Of a stretch of DNA of 64,000 nt, positions 10,514 to 21,549 are shown piece by piece. Source of the stretch: Balaenoptera acutorostrata (taxonomy: Eukaryota; Chordata; Mammalia; Artiodactyla; Balaenopteridae); assembly GCF_949987535.1 (NCBI RefSeq), contig NC_080067.1, forward strand, positions 76,161,985 to 76,225,984. The letters are read 5' to 3'. The notes beneath the pieces are model-generated. The model worked only from the letters and a program-made list of their open reading frames with translations, made no database searches and was not told where the DNA came from. Positions within the stretch are counted from its first letter, which is position 1. Each line of letters begins with the position of its first letter. The position numbers and the translations under genes were made by a program.

Positions 10514-11390
10514 GTGAAGTCTGTGTCTAGATTCTGTTTTTTTTTTTTTTTTTTTTTTTTTGCATGTGGATGTCCAGTGGTTCCAGTACTATTTATTGGG
10601 GTTTATCTTTTCTCCATTGTGTTGCCTTTGTTTCTTTGTCAAAGATAAGTTGACTATATTTATGGGGGTCTATTTCTGAGTCTCTATTTTGTTCCATTGA
10701 TCTATTTGTCTATTCTTTCATCAATACCATACTGTCTTAATTACTGTAACTTTGTAATAAGTCTTAGGGTAGTGTCAATCCTGATTTTGTTCTTCTCCTT
10801 CAATATTGTGCAGGGTCTTCTGCATCTTCTGCCTCTCCATATACACTTCAGAATCAATTTTTTGATATCCACAAGATAACTTCCTGGGACTTGATTGGGA
10901 TTGCACTGAATCAAGTTGGGAAGAACTGACATCTTGACAATATTGAGTCTTCCTCTCCGTGGACATGAAATATCTCTCCATTTATTTAGTTTTTCTTTGA
11001 TTTCTTTCATCAGAGTTTTGTCATTTTCTTCATATATCTCTTGTACATATTTTGTTAGATTCATACCATATTTATATTTCATTTTGAGAGGGTGCTAATA
11101 TGAATGTTATTATGTTTTAAATTTTGAATTCCAAATGTTCACTGCTAGTGTATATAGGAAAGCTATTGACTTTTGTATATTAACTTATATCCTGCAATTT
11201 TGCTGTTACTGCTTATTGGTTTCAGGAGTTGTTTTTGCTTTAGGGTTTTGTTTTGTTTCACTTTGTTTTTTGGTCTATTTTTTTGGATTTCTACATATAC
11301 AATTATATTATCTGCTAACAAAGACTGTTTTTTCCTTCCTTCCCAATCTCTATGTTTGTATTTCCAAACAACATTTTCTTATAAATGATA
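10514..11390 (-). repeat. old L1M, continuation of the host element
   Basis: Reverse-strand old L1 ORF2: GTCTGTGTCTAGATTCTG, GCATGTGGATGTCCAGTGG, TCTCCATTGTGTTGCC, TATCCTGCAATTTTGCTG. A minus frame at 10741-11082 (KWRDISCPRRGRLNIVKM) is a decayed ORF2 piece. A T25 run at 10537-10561 is an expanded poly-T inside it. Confidence 0.8.
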
Positions 11391-12035
11391 TTCACTTGCT
11401 TTGTTATTGTCTTTTTCTTTCTTTTCCTCCTTTTTTAAAAAGATCTAAAATTTTACTATGAATAAGTGGCAAAAAAAAAGTCTTTAACTTCTAACATTTA
11501 TTTTCAAATCCTTGAACTGCATTTAAATGGTCAAAGTAGCACAAATTTGTGTATAAACCTTTAATAATTAGGAACTAATAAAGAAATCCTTGTTCTAAAT
11601 GGAAAATCATTTCTTCTTGAAGCTCAGAACGTCCTGACAAGACTGTCTTCTTGCTCTGAAGTACTTCTTTTTTAGAAATTCCTTTAGTAACTATTCTGTT
11701 TATAATAAAAGTTCTCAGTTTTTATTTGTCTGAAAATGTCTTTGATTTTTTCTTTTTCTTACATAATATTTTAGTTGGGTTTACAGTTCTTGGTTGACAA
11801 TTATTTTCTTTTAGCACTGTTTTTCTGTTGATTCCAAAAAAATATGTATTCTGCATATTCCATTAGATCTATCTTCCAGTTCACTAATTCTTTCTTCAGT
11901 GTGCCTAATTTCATGTTTAATGTCCTCCTACTTTTTTTCTCATTCGTTTAGTTTTTAATTATAAAAATTATATTTTCTTGTGTTTAGAATTCTATTTGGT
12001 CTTCTTCCACAAATGCCTGGGCCTTTTTTAGAGTA
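11391..12035 (-). repeat. probable older L1 5' portion
   Basis: AT-rich. From about 11700 the wording fits reverse old L1 (TATTTGTCTGAAAATGTCTT, GTTCTTGGTTGACAATTATT, AGTTCACTAATTCTTTCTTC). Bases 11391-11700 are not clearly assigned. Confidence 0.5.
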
Positions 12036-12170
12036 CAGTCAACCCTCAGTATCTGCAGGGGATTTGTTTCAGCTCCGGCTGCAGATGGTAAAATCTGTAG
12101 ATGTTCAAGTCCCCGATCAGCCCTCAGTATTTGTGTATTCTGCATCCCACAGTGAAAATCTGGTGACTTT
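12036..12170. mobile_element. Tigger/MER44-like DNA transposon fragment
   Basis: Begins after TA with CAGTCAACCCTCAGTATCTG and contains an inner CAGCCCTCAGTATTTGTG, the usual wording of Tigger-derived MITEs. The far terminus is not found, so it is truncated or rearranged. Confidence 0.6.
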
Positions 12171-12812
12171 CTTTACTTTCAGGTCAGCTTAGTTCTGAAT
12201 CTAAAAGTGTGCCTGTTATATATTACACAGAATATCTATATGTTCTATTTCAGGAGGAATTTTCAAGCTCTCTAGCTATTTGCCAGAAGTGCCATAGAAC
12301 AGGCATCTTTCTAAAAGTGGTCACATTTTCACTCATTGTAAGATATCACCTTTTCTTTGAAAAAATGCGTTTTGTGTGTATGGAAAATATCTACTAGGCA
12401 ACATACTACTGGCATACTACCTATCACAGGAAAGGGCAGCAAATTTGGAATAATTTGTCTTTTTGTAAGAGAAAAAAATGTGCCTCATTTTTAAGTTCCT
12501 TGCCATGATATAACCTGTGGGGTCTTTATTGTTACCATCTGCTATTTAAAATAATTACTAAATTCATCTGATTGTGCACATATGAACTACAACACCTTGT
12601 AATAAGCCTAGAGGGATAGAACAAATGAGGGTTTTTCTGTCTACCTGTCCAAGTTATGTGTATCTCAGTGACATATCTTGGATGACGACATCATTAATGT
12701 TAATAAAATTTAAATTCTATAGGTTATAATCAAATAAAAATATATAGAAGTACTAATATTTTATTTCCCTCATCCCAGTCGCTAATCTCACCTTCTCTCT
12801 GAGGTACAGGGA
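12171..12812. other. AT-rich unique sequence
   Basis: No repeat family recognised with confidence and no gene-like frame. Confidence 0.4.
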
Positions 12813-12814
12813 CC

Positions 12815-12986
12815 AGCCCCCACACGGAAAACATTTTTGGTTGTCACAGTTGGGGGAAGGTACTTCTGGCATCTAGTGGGTGGAGGCTAGGAATTCTGCT
12901 AAACACCCTGCAATGCATGGGATAGCCTCTGACAACAAAGAATTATTTGTCAAAAATGTGAAAAGTGCTCAGGTTGAGAAACACTG
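12815..12986. mobile_element. MER20-like hAT-Charlie relic
   Basis: Contains ATTTTTGGTTGTCACAGTTG, CTGGCATCTAGTGGGTGGAG, ACAATGCATGG-like wording and ends with GGTTGAGAAACACTG, a hAT-type terminal repeat. The first terminus is eroded. The family name is from memory. Confidence 0.7.
12866..12879 (-). promoter_or_regulatory. candidate CTCF motif inside hAT relic
   Basis: CTGGCATCTAGTGG matches 13 of 14 positions of the reverse-complement CTCF core (SYGCCMYCTRSTGG). It is part of the transposon sequence, so it may simply be family wording. Binding is not shown. Confidence 0.35.
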
Positions 12987-14750
12987 AATTAAAGACAAAT
13001 TCCTCAGAGTGGCAATTCCAGTGTTTTAATTTAATTCCACACTGCTAGCCTTCACGGTCCTCCGATTCCAATACACTGGGTGATGTATGCTTCTCTCAAC
13101 CAAATAATCCATATGTTGTTCATTTCTGAACTTCCAGTTTTTAACACAGTTCATGGGGTTTGGTGTGTGAATTGTTTTCCAGCTGTAATATTTCTAATTT
13201 AGTCTCTACCTCAGAACTACATGGTTTACCAGGTTTAAGAGAAAGGCACTTTTCCTAATGCTTTGCTTCAGGCAATTATTCAGGTAACACTGTTATTCTA
13301 AACCATAGAGACTTGTAGGTACTTACTTTGCCTGTGAAAGTAAACTCGGGGTGACTACAATGCAATAGCGATATCTTGTATGGCCATGGGGTTCTGGTTC
13401 CTGTGGGATCAGAGGTGGGATGGAGAGAGATGGGGTGAGGGGTACAATAATGGAATAAACATGATAGAGTGTGTGTATTAGGGGCAGATTTTAAAAGTCC
13501 CATATTTGGGCTGGAGGGTATATGAGGTTCAGACGCCATATGTGAACCTCAGGTTAGCTTGGATGAGCTGGTAAGCAGGATCCAGGGCAGACAGGTAAGG
13601 CAGAAGGCCGAAGAGTGGGAGAAATGGAATACAGACTCCAAACTGCTCATTAAAGAAGGCTTGGAGAAATGTGTGCTAGACATTAGCGGGGAATTCTTCA
13701 CCTGTTTCTGTTCAAATATGATACACACCCAGCTCAATCAAAGAGTGAGAGGTCCATGGATGGAGTAAAATAAACCATTGCGGTGAGACGTGCCCTGGAC
13801 TCCACTGACCTGGGGACCAGGTGGCGTGTTCCTCCCCTTTCTCCCCTCGTGACCTCACCCGGGCCTGAGCCCACCCTGCCTCCAGATGCTGCCTGGCCCA
13901 TTGGTGACTTTCCACTTCACAGAATGTCCAGATCGGAAGGCCCTTAGGCCTCGTGTTTTCCATTTTTGCCCTGTGTTTCTTTCCCTTGGAAGAAACCAAA
14001 GGAATGGTGGCGTCTGGTTCCCTTTCCAAAGCAGACTATTATTTTTGAGGGCAGTCCTCCTTGGTTGGAGGGGCCTGAGAGCAGGCACTATCCTTGATCT
14101 CAGAGGCCCCAAAAGGGACGTGAGTCAGAAGCGTGCCCAGGGCTCGCCGGGCATGGGGAGCATCCGGCTTGTGCCTGGAGGAACCCAATTCTCAGCCTCA
14201 GGGAACAGATACAGAGAAGCTCTTTAAGCTGGAATCAATGTCTTTTTCCACAAGGAGTGAGAAAATAAAATCCATGTGGAATCCTCTGCTAATGAAAAGG
14301 AGACAGGACCGCTGGGGTGGAGGCGGCCAGGAAGCATGGGAGGAGGTATTTATCCATTGAACTTTTTCTGCTTATGCAATAGATCTTCATTATCTACACT
14401 GTCCTGTGGTTCTCCAGCTCCCCTGGGAGAAGCTTAATGACATAAACTGCTTAATAAGTGGTGGCTGGTGTTCCCGAAGAGCTGATGGAAGGGGAAGGTT
14501 GTGTCTTCTATCTCTCAGTTCAGTGTGTTTCCTTTCTCACAGCTTATCTTTGAGATACTGGCCAGAGGCAGAGAAAAGAGGCAGCTGGCCCCCTAAGCAT
14601 TTGCTCTGATAGAAGCTGACTCCAGGGCAAGGCTGCCAGTCACTTTCCCGCATGAAGGGACACAAGGCATCCATTCTGTGTCCTCTTTGGTGCAGATTTC
14701 CTCCTTGGGCACCGTCTTAGGCTCCCCACAGGAGTCATGCTTACCTTTAT
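12987..14750. other. unique sequence, no gene found
   Basis: No repeat recognised over about 1.7 kb. Frames at 13559-13768, 13712-14029 and 13886-14227 overlap in opposite senses and show no known domain. Confidence 0.45.
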
Positions 14751-14752
14751 TT

Positions 14753-14965
14753 TATTTACCAAACACTTACATATCACTCACAGTGTTCCAGATCATATTC
14801 TAGGTGCTTTATAAGCATTAACTTATTTAATCTATAGAAGAGGGTTACAAAGTTAGGTACTGTTCCTAAGCTCTTCTTAAAGATGAGGAAAATGAGACAC
14901 AGAGGGTAAAGTCTGCCAGCCACAAGGAACATGGCGGCCTCCACGTAACTTCTAATCCCTGCTCT
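14753..14965 (+). repeat. MIR relic
   Basis: MIR wording throughout: AGGTGCTTTATAAGCATTAA, AAGATGAGGAAAATGAGACA, CAGAGGGTAAAGTCTGCCAG. Confidence 0.75.
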
Positions 14966-15019
14966 GGGTGCAGGCATGGCCTGGTGTTCCTCCTACTCAC
15001 CATTTAGGTAGAGTCCTAC

Positions 15020-15205
15020 ACGCATTCCTCCTTTCCCAGGGGTCCTTCCCATGCTGCTCCCCACTTGCTATTCTGCCCTTTCCACATCTCTCAGCCCTGG
15101 AGGACACATCTTCGTGGTCCTTGCACATACACTCCCATACACTTCCAGCTAATTCACTGTCCAAGAATTTCCTCAAACATCAAACATCAAGAAGAGGCAT
15201 TTCTC
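15020..15205 (+). repeat. possible L2 fragment
   Basis: Pyrimidine-rich wording like the L2 C-terminal coding and 3' region (TTGCACATACACTCCC, GAATTTCCTCAAACATCA). Weak. Confidence 0.35.
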
Positions 15206-15214
15206 TCCTAAGGA

Positions 15215-15510
15215 AATAACCTGAAAAAATGTCAAAGATTTATGCATAGAGATATTATCTCAATGTCATTTGTAAGACTGAAAAATTGGGAACACCCTAA
15301 GTGTTCAATAACAGGGGACTGGTTAACAAAATATGAAGGAGTATCACGCAACCATTAAAATTTCCTATTTCAGGAAGATTTTAAAGAGGAAATATATTAA
15401 TTAATGTTAAGGGGGGACATGGGATCTAAATTATATATATCACAAGTGTTTAACTATCATCAGTGGTAAATGGGTGGGGGTAAGAATATTTTTTCACTGA
15501 TATCGTTTAG
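15215..15510 (+). repeat. old L1M 3' region
   Basis: Typical wording of an old L1-associated 3' region: AAAAATTGGGAACACCCTAA, CAATAACAGGGGACTGGTTA, CACGCAACCATTAAAATTTC. The same family recurs at 36120-36590. Confidence 0.6.
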
Positions 15511-15729
15511 AATCGCTGTCACATAATGAAAGGCAGGCAGTTTTTAGTCGGTTTTATTATTGTTTTAAAATTTTCTACAGACAACTTACCTCCTTATGGT
15601 ACTCCGGGCTGACTGTTCCCACCATGACCACCCCCTTGGTGTGTCACTGCTATTTTGGTATGTAATTTTGTCCATCAAATGCCATTTAATTGCTTGCTCA
15701 ATATCTATCTTCCTTACAGAACTTCAAGC

Positions 15730-15930
15730 ACTATGAGGGCATCTCTCCGATGACTGAAGATGTTGAACCTCCTTTCATGCACTTATTCTCCATTGATACA
15801 TCTTCTTTTGTGAAATGTCTTTTGCCCATTGAAAAAAACAACTGGACTCTTGGGTTTTTGGTTTTTTTTATTCTTAATACAGATTTGTAGAAGTTCTTTA
15901 TGTGTTCTGGATACAAGTTCTTAGTGGGAC
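15730..15930 (-). repeat. old L1 ORF2 fragment
   Basis: Reverse L1 wording: TCTTTTGTGAAATGTCTTTTG, AGAAGTTCTTTATGTGTTCT, GGATACAAGTTCTTAGTGG. Confidence 0.65.
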
Positions 15931-15934
15931 ATTT

Positions 15935-17480
15935 TTAAAAATTGAGATATAATTGACATATAACATTATATTAGTTTCAGGTGTACAACATAATGATTTG
16001 ATATATGCATATATTGTGAAATAATCACCACAATAAGTCTAGTTAACATCCAGCACCATACAGTTTTAATTTTTTTTTTTCTTGTGATGAGAACTTTTAA
16101 GATCTACTCTTTCAGCAACTTTGAGATATACGGTACATTATTATTGACTATTGTCACCATGCTGTACATTACATCCCCTGGACTTACTTATTTTATACCT
16201 GAAAGTTTGTATCTTTTGACTCCCTTCACCCAACCACCAAACAGTTCTCTGCATATATGAGTTTGTTTTTATTGTTTGTTTGTTTGTTTGTTTGTTTCTA
16301 GATTCCACACATAAATGAGATCATCTGGTATTTGTCTTTCTCTTCCTGACTTATTTCACTTAGTACAATGCCCTCAAGGTCCATCCATGTTGTTGCAAAT
16401 GGCAGGATTTCCTTTTTTTTAATGGTTGAACAATATTCCATTTTATATATTAATATATATGTGTGTATTTTTTTCTTTATCCATTCATTTGTCAATAGAC
16501 ACTTAGGTTATTTCCATGTTATTTCCATGTCTTGGCTACTGTAAATAATGCTGCACTAAACATAAGGGTCCACATATCTTTTCAAGTTAGTGCTTATGTT
16601 TCCTTTGGATTAATATGTAGAAGTGGAATTGCTGGATCATATGGTAGTTTTATTTTTAATCTTTTGAAGAACCTCCATACTGTTTTCCATAGAGGCTGCA
16701 ACTATTTACACTCCCACAGTGTTCCCTTTTCTCCCCTAGTGAGACATTTTATTATACATGTTTTGCCTCGGGCTGTGGCTTGTTTTCCCTTTTCTTAAAA
16801 AATTCTTTTAATGAGTAGAAATATTTAATTTTGATAAAGTCCAGTTTATTGATTTTGAAATTTCATAGTTAGTGCTTTAATGTCATCTTAAAGAAATCTT
16901 TGCACACCCTAAACCTCAAAAATATGCTCCTTTTTTCTAGAAGTTTTATAGTTTTAGCTTTTAGGTTTAGATATAGGATTTATCTTGAATAACAGTTTGG
17001 CCCTCCATTATCTGTGCATTCCAAATCCATGAATTCAGTCAACCATAATCAAAAATATTAGAAAAAAGGTTCCAGAAAGTTCTAAAGAGCAAAACTTGAA
17101 TTTGCCAAGTGCTGGCAACTATTTACATATCGTTTACATTGTATTTACAACTATGTACACGGTATTTACATTGTATTAGATATTGTAAGTAATCTAATGA
17201 TTTAAAGTATACAGGAGGATGTGTGTAGGTTCTGTGCACCATTTTATATAAGGTACTTGAGCATCCTCAGATTTTGGTACCCATAGGGGTGGGGGCATCC
17301 TGGAACCAATCCCCTGCAGATACCAAGAGACAACCGTAATTTTTGTGAGCTGTGTGAGTTGGCGTTCAGGGTTCATTTTTTTCTAAAGGATGTCCAGTTA
17401 TTCCAACATTATTTGTTGAAAAGACTTTTCTTTCACCATGAATTTGCCTTGGTGCCTTTGTCAAACATCAGTTGATTGTA
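15935..17480 (-). repeat. old L1MA-type LINE, split by a Tigger-like element
   Basis: Minus-strand L1. 3' untranslated wording at 15945-16300 (GAGATATAATTGACATATAA, TTTCAGGTGTACAACATAAT), then a decayed ORF2 C-terminus at 16298-16495 (frame with TTWMDLEGIVLSEISQEEKD), then ORF2 sequence to about 16992. It resumes at 17339 (TGTCCAGTTATTCCAACATT, TTGTTGAAAAGACTTTTCTT) after a DNA transposon. A (GTTT)n run is at about 16273-16297. Confidence 0.82.
16993..17336. mobile_element. MER44/Tigger7-like DNA transposon nested in L1
   Basis: Inverted ends CAGTTTGGCCCTCCATTATC and ATACCAAGAGACAACCG resemble Tigger MITE ends. Inner wording includes AATCCATGAATTCAGTCAACC and CTGGAACCAATCCCCTGCAG. It separates two collinear parts of the minus-strand L1. 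The TA duplication is seen on the right (17337-17338), degenerate on the left. Confidence 0.75.
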
Positions 17481-18180
17481 TGTGTCAGGTCCTGTCAGGC
17501 CTGTTTCTTTTTCTTTGTGAAAGGAGGTAGTCTGTTTTCTGTTTTGAGGCTAGTTTTAGGCCCTAATTCTAGGTCATGGCTTTTACTCTCAAGGCATAGA
17601 CTTTCCAAGGGCTCCAATCAGTCCTCAAGGTACTTTTTAGAAGGTGTGTCCAGTCTGCTTGGGCCAGAAGTCCACTGTCTCTCAGGGCCGCAGGACTTCT
17701 GGTGTGTCTGTTCAGGTCTCAGCCCTGCAGCGTGTGACCTTTGCTAGGCCTCGTGGATTCTGAGTTGTGTACGTGTAGCTCAGTTCTCAGCCACAGACCT
17801 CCCGGTCAGTCCCCATGCAGACTTCAGGGGTCTGCCTTTTTGTGGAGCTCTTTCTTCTCTGATATCCTGTCCCACGAAGTCCAGCCTCTTCTGTAGACTG
17901 GAGCTCTGATCTCTGCCTTCTCAGCTCTGAGAGAGCTACTCAGCTTAGGCTCACTCTCCACTCTTGCAGGGAAATCCTCCTGGGCAGAGAGCTGGGGTGA
18001 ACCCGGGAGTCTCCTCATACAGTTCACTTCCCTCCAAAATCACAGTCTCCAGTTGCCTGCTGTTCAGCGTCTGAGAACATCTGCCTTGTATGTTTTGGCC
18101 CTGCTTGTAGTTGTTTAAAGCAGGGAGACAAATAATGTACCAGTTACTCTGTCACAGCCAGAAACCGAAATCCCCATGTG
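17481..18180 (-). repeat. possible 5' part of an old L1, uncertain
   Basis: CT-rich sequence ending in CCAGTTACTCTGTCACAGCC, which resembles reversed L1M 5' wording and follows the L1 above directly. The assignment is weak; the alternative is unique DNA. No gene-like frame. Confidence 0.35.
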
Positions 18181-18699
18181 ATCTTAATTCTTTGCGACAG
18201 CAGCCTCCTGATGTTGCAGAGGGAAAGGGTCCAATTCCTCTTAAACTATTGCAATATTCTTTAATGAGTCCCCTTAGCTCAAAGCAACAAGTCATGTGTC
18301 ACTCAGCCTTGGTTGACTGAGCTATTTAACTGAGATGGTTATGAGGATTAACTAGAAACTGGCCAAAATGTACTTATAAAGAGATAAATGGCTGCTTTAT
18401 TGCTTTAAAAAAAAATGTCTAGCTGCAAACTCCCAAAAAGGAAGAGGTTCAATATCAGGCAGACTTATTCATCTAATTTGCTCTCCTACATCTAGGAAAT
18501 AAATGTGATGTCAAAGCATATGAAACCATTGTTCTCCTTTATACTTATTACCCCCTGCCAGAATCCCTGCTTCCAGGTTAGCAGAAAATTGAGCTGTATC
18601 CGAAAGCAATGGGCACTGAATATCCTTGTGAAAACCTATCTCAGCATAAGATGTCACTTCCTCTTTGTCTAGTGATTAGTCGTACCTATTATGCTTGCC
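18181..18699. other. unique sequence
   Basis: No confident repeat or gene. Confidence 0.4.
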
Positions 18700-18912
18700 C
18701 TTCGCTACCTCTTTTTTACTTCAGAGCCCTTAAAACAGTTTGCAATCACACATATATCTGTGTTGTTTCTTTTTAATCTCTCCTAATTTTTCATCTGCTT
18801 TTAATAGATTACAAGCTCCATGGGGGCAAAAACATTGCCTGCAGCCCCAGTGTCTAGCAGAATGATTGGTATATAGGACCTAAGGATTGTTTGTTGAATG
18901 AATAAATAGAGG
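18700..18912 (+). repeat. L2 3' end
   Basis: Typical L2 3' terminus: ATTACAAGCTCCATGGGGGC, GTGTCTAGCAGAATGATTGG, TTTGTTGAATGAATAAATAG. Confidence 0.8.
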
Positions 18913-19859
18913 AATGAGTCTATAAATGAACAGACCCTTTTGGAATTAGACCACAAAGGATACACATGGAAGGACTTAAAGGATTCAAAGAGAAAGGACT
19001 AGTTCGTAAATAGCTTCAGTTTTTAATCTTAGCCACACAAAGACCTCTTAGCCAGAGATAACTGTGAGTAGCTATTGTTTTACTTGAAACAGAAATTGTT
19101 CCTAGAGAGTCCATCAAAAGGTGCTGCTGCTGAGAGCTGGGGGTGAGAGTGTCTGCCCTTTCCACAGGGGCTTTTGTGACACATTGGATTTTGTACCCAG
19201 ACCACACAACCATAATGGTCTTCCCTGACAGTAGCATGTACCAGGTAAAGACGTCTTCTTCTCTGTGGGAGGGCTCAGCATGCATGGGTTTTAATACCTC
19301 CCAGGGCACTGAAGTTTCCACACCTGGCCCAGAGAACATCTTGTCTTCTCTTGGTTACAGTAGCAGAAGAAACCAAGAACAAAGGCAGAACATTCTTTAA
19401 TTGAAGGAGCCCAGGACACAGAACACTAGGGACTATTTATCAAAACGTCCCATCTTGTGGGTGGTGAAACTTGATCTAGGGACCAAGATGGGACAAAATG
19501 AACCCAAGGTCACCCAGTGAGTGAAGAGCTTCATGAGGACTAGCCTCCTCTAGATGACATCTACCTCTAGTCACGCTGTTATTGTTTGTTCCTCCTCTGT
19601 CCCCCTTCCCCACCCACTCCTGCCAGTATACAAGGCTGCATTTCAGCTTCAGTCACTTACACTCCCAAGTAAGAGCATGATACTTTCTAATCTGGTGTGA
19701 CTGGAAAAAGTCAGAGAAGAAGCCTTTTTGATTTTGGCAACACACTCCCAGGTCAATGAGACCTTGGTCAAAAGTTCAATGACTGTTTAGAATCAGTAAA
19801 GCCTGCAATGGGGATCAGGGGAAGATGGAGAGAGAAGGGGCCCAGGAGTTTAAAGGTCT
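18913..19859. other. unique sequence with a faint MIR trace
   Basis: Bases 19440-19530 carry weak MIR wording (AACCCAAGGTCACCCAGTGA). A 107-codon minus frame at 19016-19339 has no recognisable domain. Confidence 0.4.
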
Positions 19860-19985
19860 GAACACATGTTATTTCTGACTTGCTGCGCAAGCTACGGGTA
19901 GTCCTTCCCTTCTCTGCCTCTTTGTTTCACCATATGTGAAATAAGGGAGCTGGAATAGATCATCTCTACCTTTCTGTCTTACTTA
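19860..19985 (+). repeat. MIR relic
   Basis: CCTTCCCTTCTCTGCCTCTT, ATGTGAAATAAGGGAGCTGG, AATAGATCATCTCTACC match the MIR 3' half. Confidence 0.65.
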
Positions 19986-21545
19986 TATCTTATTCTAAAA
20001 TAGCAGCACACTTGAAGGAAATGTATACTGCCATTTTATAGATTTAGAGAATCTCTATTTCTCTGTATGTTCTCAGAAACAGAAAAGATCCCTTGTTTCT
20101 GTGGAACTATGCATACAGAAGCCGAAACTTGCAGACCCAGGAAGTCTAGTGATGGTGGACGTCCTGGATAAATCTACAAAGGCTGATGCGGTCACAAAAG
20201 CCATCCCCGCCAGCCCCAATGTGGATAAAAATAACTTTTCTGCACACCCTCCCTCCACTGGGGTTTAGAACATCAGGATTCTACTTCTAGTTTTTCCTCT
20301 GACCTGCTGGAAAGTCTAATCAGCTCCCTTTCATGATAGGATGTCATCTACAAGTTCAACAAAGACAGAAACAAACCACTCATGACTATTATTTTTATAC
20401 TAGGATGAGAGTCGTGTTGGATGAGGAAAAAAACCTAAAAAGTTCTTTAAAATGTTAAGGGGGACATAAAGTTACCAGCTCAAAGTTTCTATCAAAGACA
20501 GTCGTCTATGAAGTCCATTTAAATTTGCACAAGTTTTTTTTTTTCTACAATGAGTCTTACAACATCTTTCCCATAAGGAGAAACAGCTATGGCCAATAGA
20601 ACCATGATGAAACTGATTAGTAACTGTGACCATCACAAAGTTGTCAGCTATTACTACCCTAATTCATCTTACATTTTTATATAACAAGACCTGACGCAGA
20701 AGTATTGAATATGCATAACTTAAAATATACAATGCATATGATTATAAAAACAGAAGACCATGTGTGTCCTCACCAATGGTCCATGCCTACAGAGGAACCC
20801 GATGGCTGTCTAACCTCCTCATGAGATGTCACCTAATATGGAGTGAGAGGCAGTGAAGAATGCTGCATGTGACTGACATGAAGGAGTTTATAAAAGGCAG
20901 GGGAAACATTCTGGGTGTAATTAAGGAAACTGGAAACAAACAAGTTGAGGTCATTAAAAGTGGGGGAAAAAATGGAACAAGACAGTCTTTTTGTCATGCT
21001 TGACCATAAAAGCCATGTTTTTGTATAAAGTTGAAATGTCGTTCTTAGGTGGAGCTGGGCTTTTCCAAGTGTACTGTCTCTCAGAACATGTCAGTGGGGT
21101 GGAGTTGTTCCAGCAGATTCTCAGAATCTTCTCCAGCAGCGGATTCTCAGAGTTGGGTAGAGGTAAGGCAGGGCCTTGACTGCCAAGTGGCTTTTCTCCT
21201 GACGACTCTGCCCCCTCCCATGGGGAGCACCGCCGTCCAGCAAGCTCACTGGGCTAGAGACAAACTGCTGGAGAATCTCAAGAGAGCAGGAGATCCCTGC
21301 TCGGGTAGGGGCAGGGAGGTGCCTCCGTGGCCTGGTTGGGGAGGGGAGGGCGGGGGCATCACAAATCCAGAGGGAGGAGAAACCCTCTGAGTCTAGGCAG
21401 TCTGACCTGGAATAACTAGATCCTGTCCCTCTCATCTACCCAAGGACATTATTCCAGTTATTTTCCTCTCCTGCGTCCTCAACTATCCCTTCTCTGTTAG
21501 ATCATTGTCAACAGCCTAAACAGAAATCATAAATAGGAGTCCCAA
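19986..21545. other. unique sequence, no gene found
   Basis: About 1.5 kb without a recognised repeat. Overlapping frames at 20991-21435 on both strands have no known domain. Confidence 0.4.
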
Positions 21546-21549
21546 ATCC

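Noticed and set aside
20073..20270. Possible second processed pseudogene (frame with VMVDVLDKSTKADAVTKA)
   Set aside because: The frame is short and no parent protein was recognised; no other evidence of a retrocopy.
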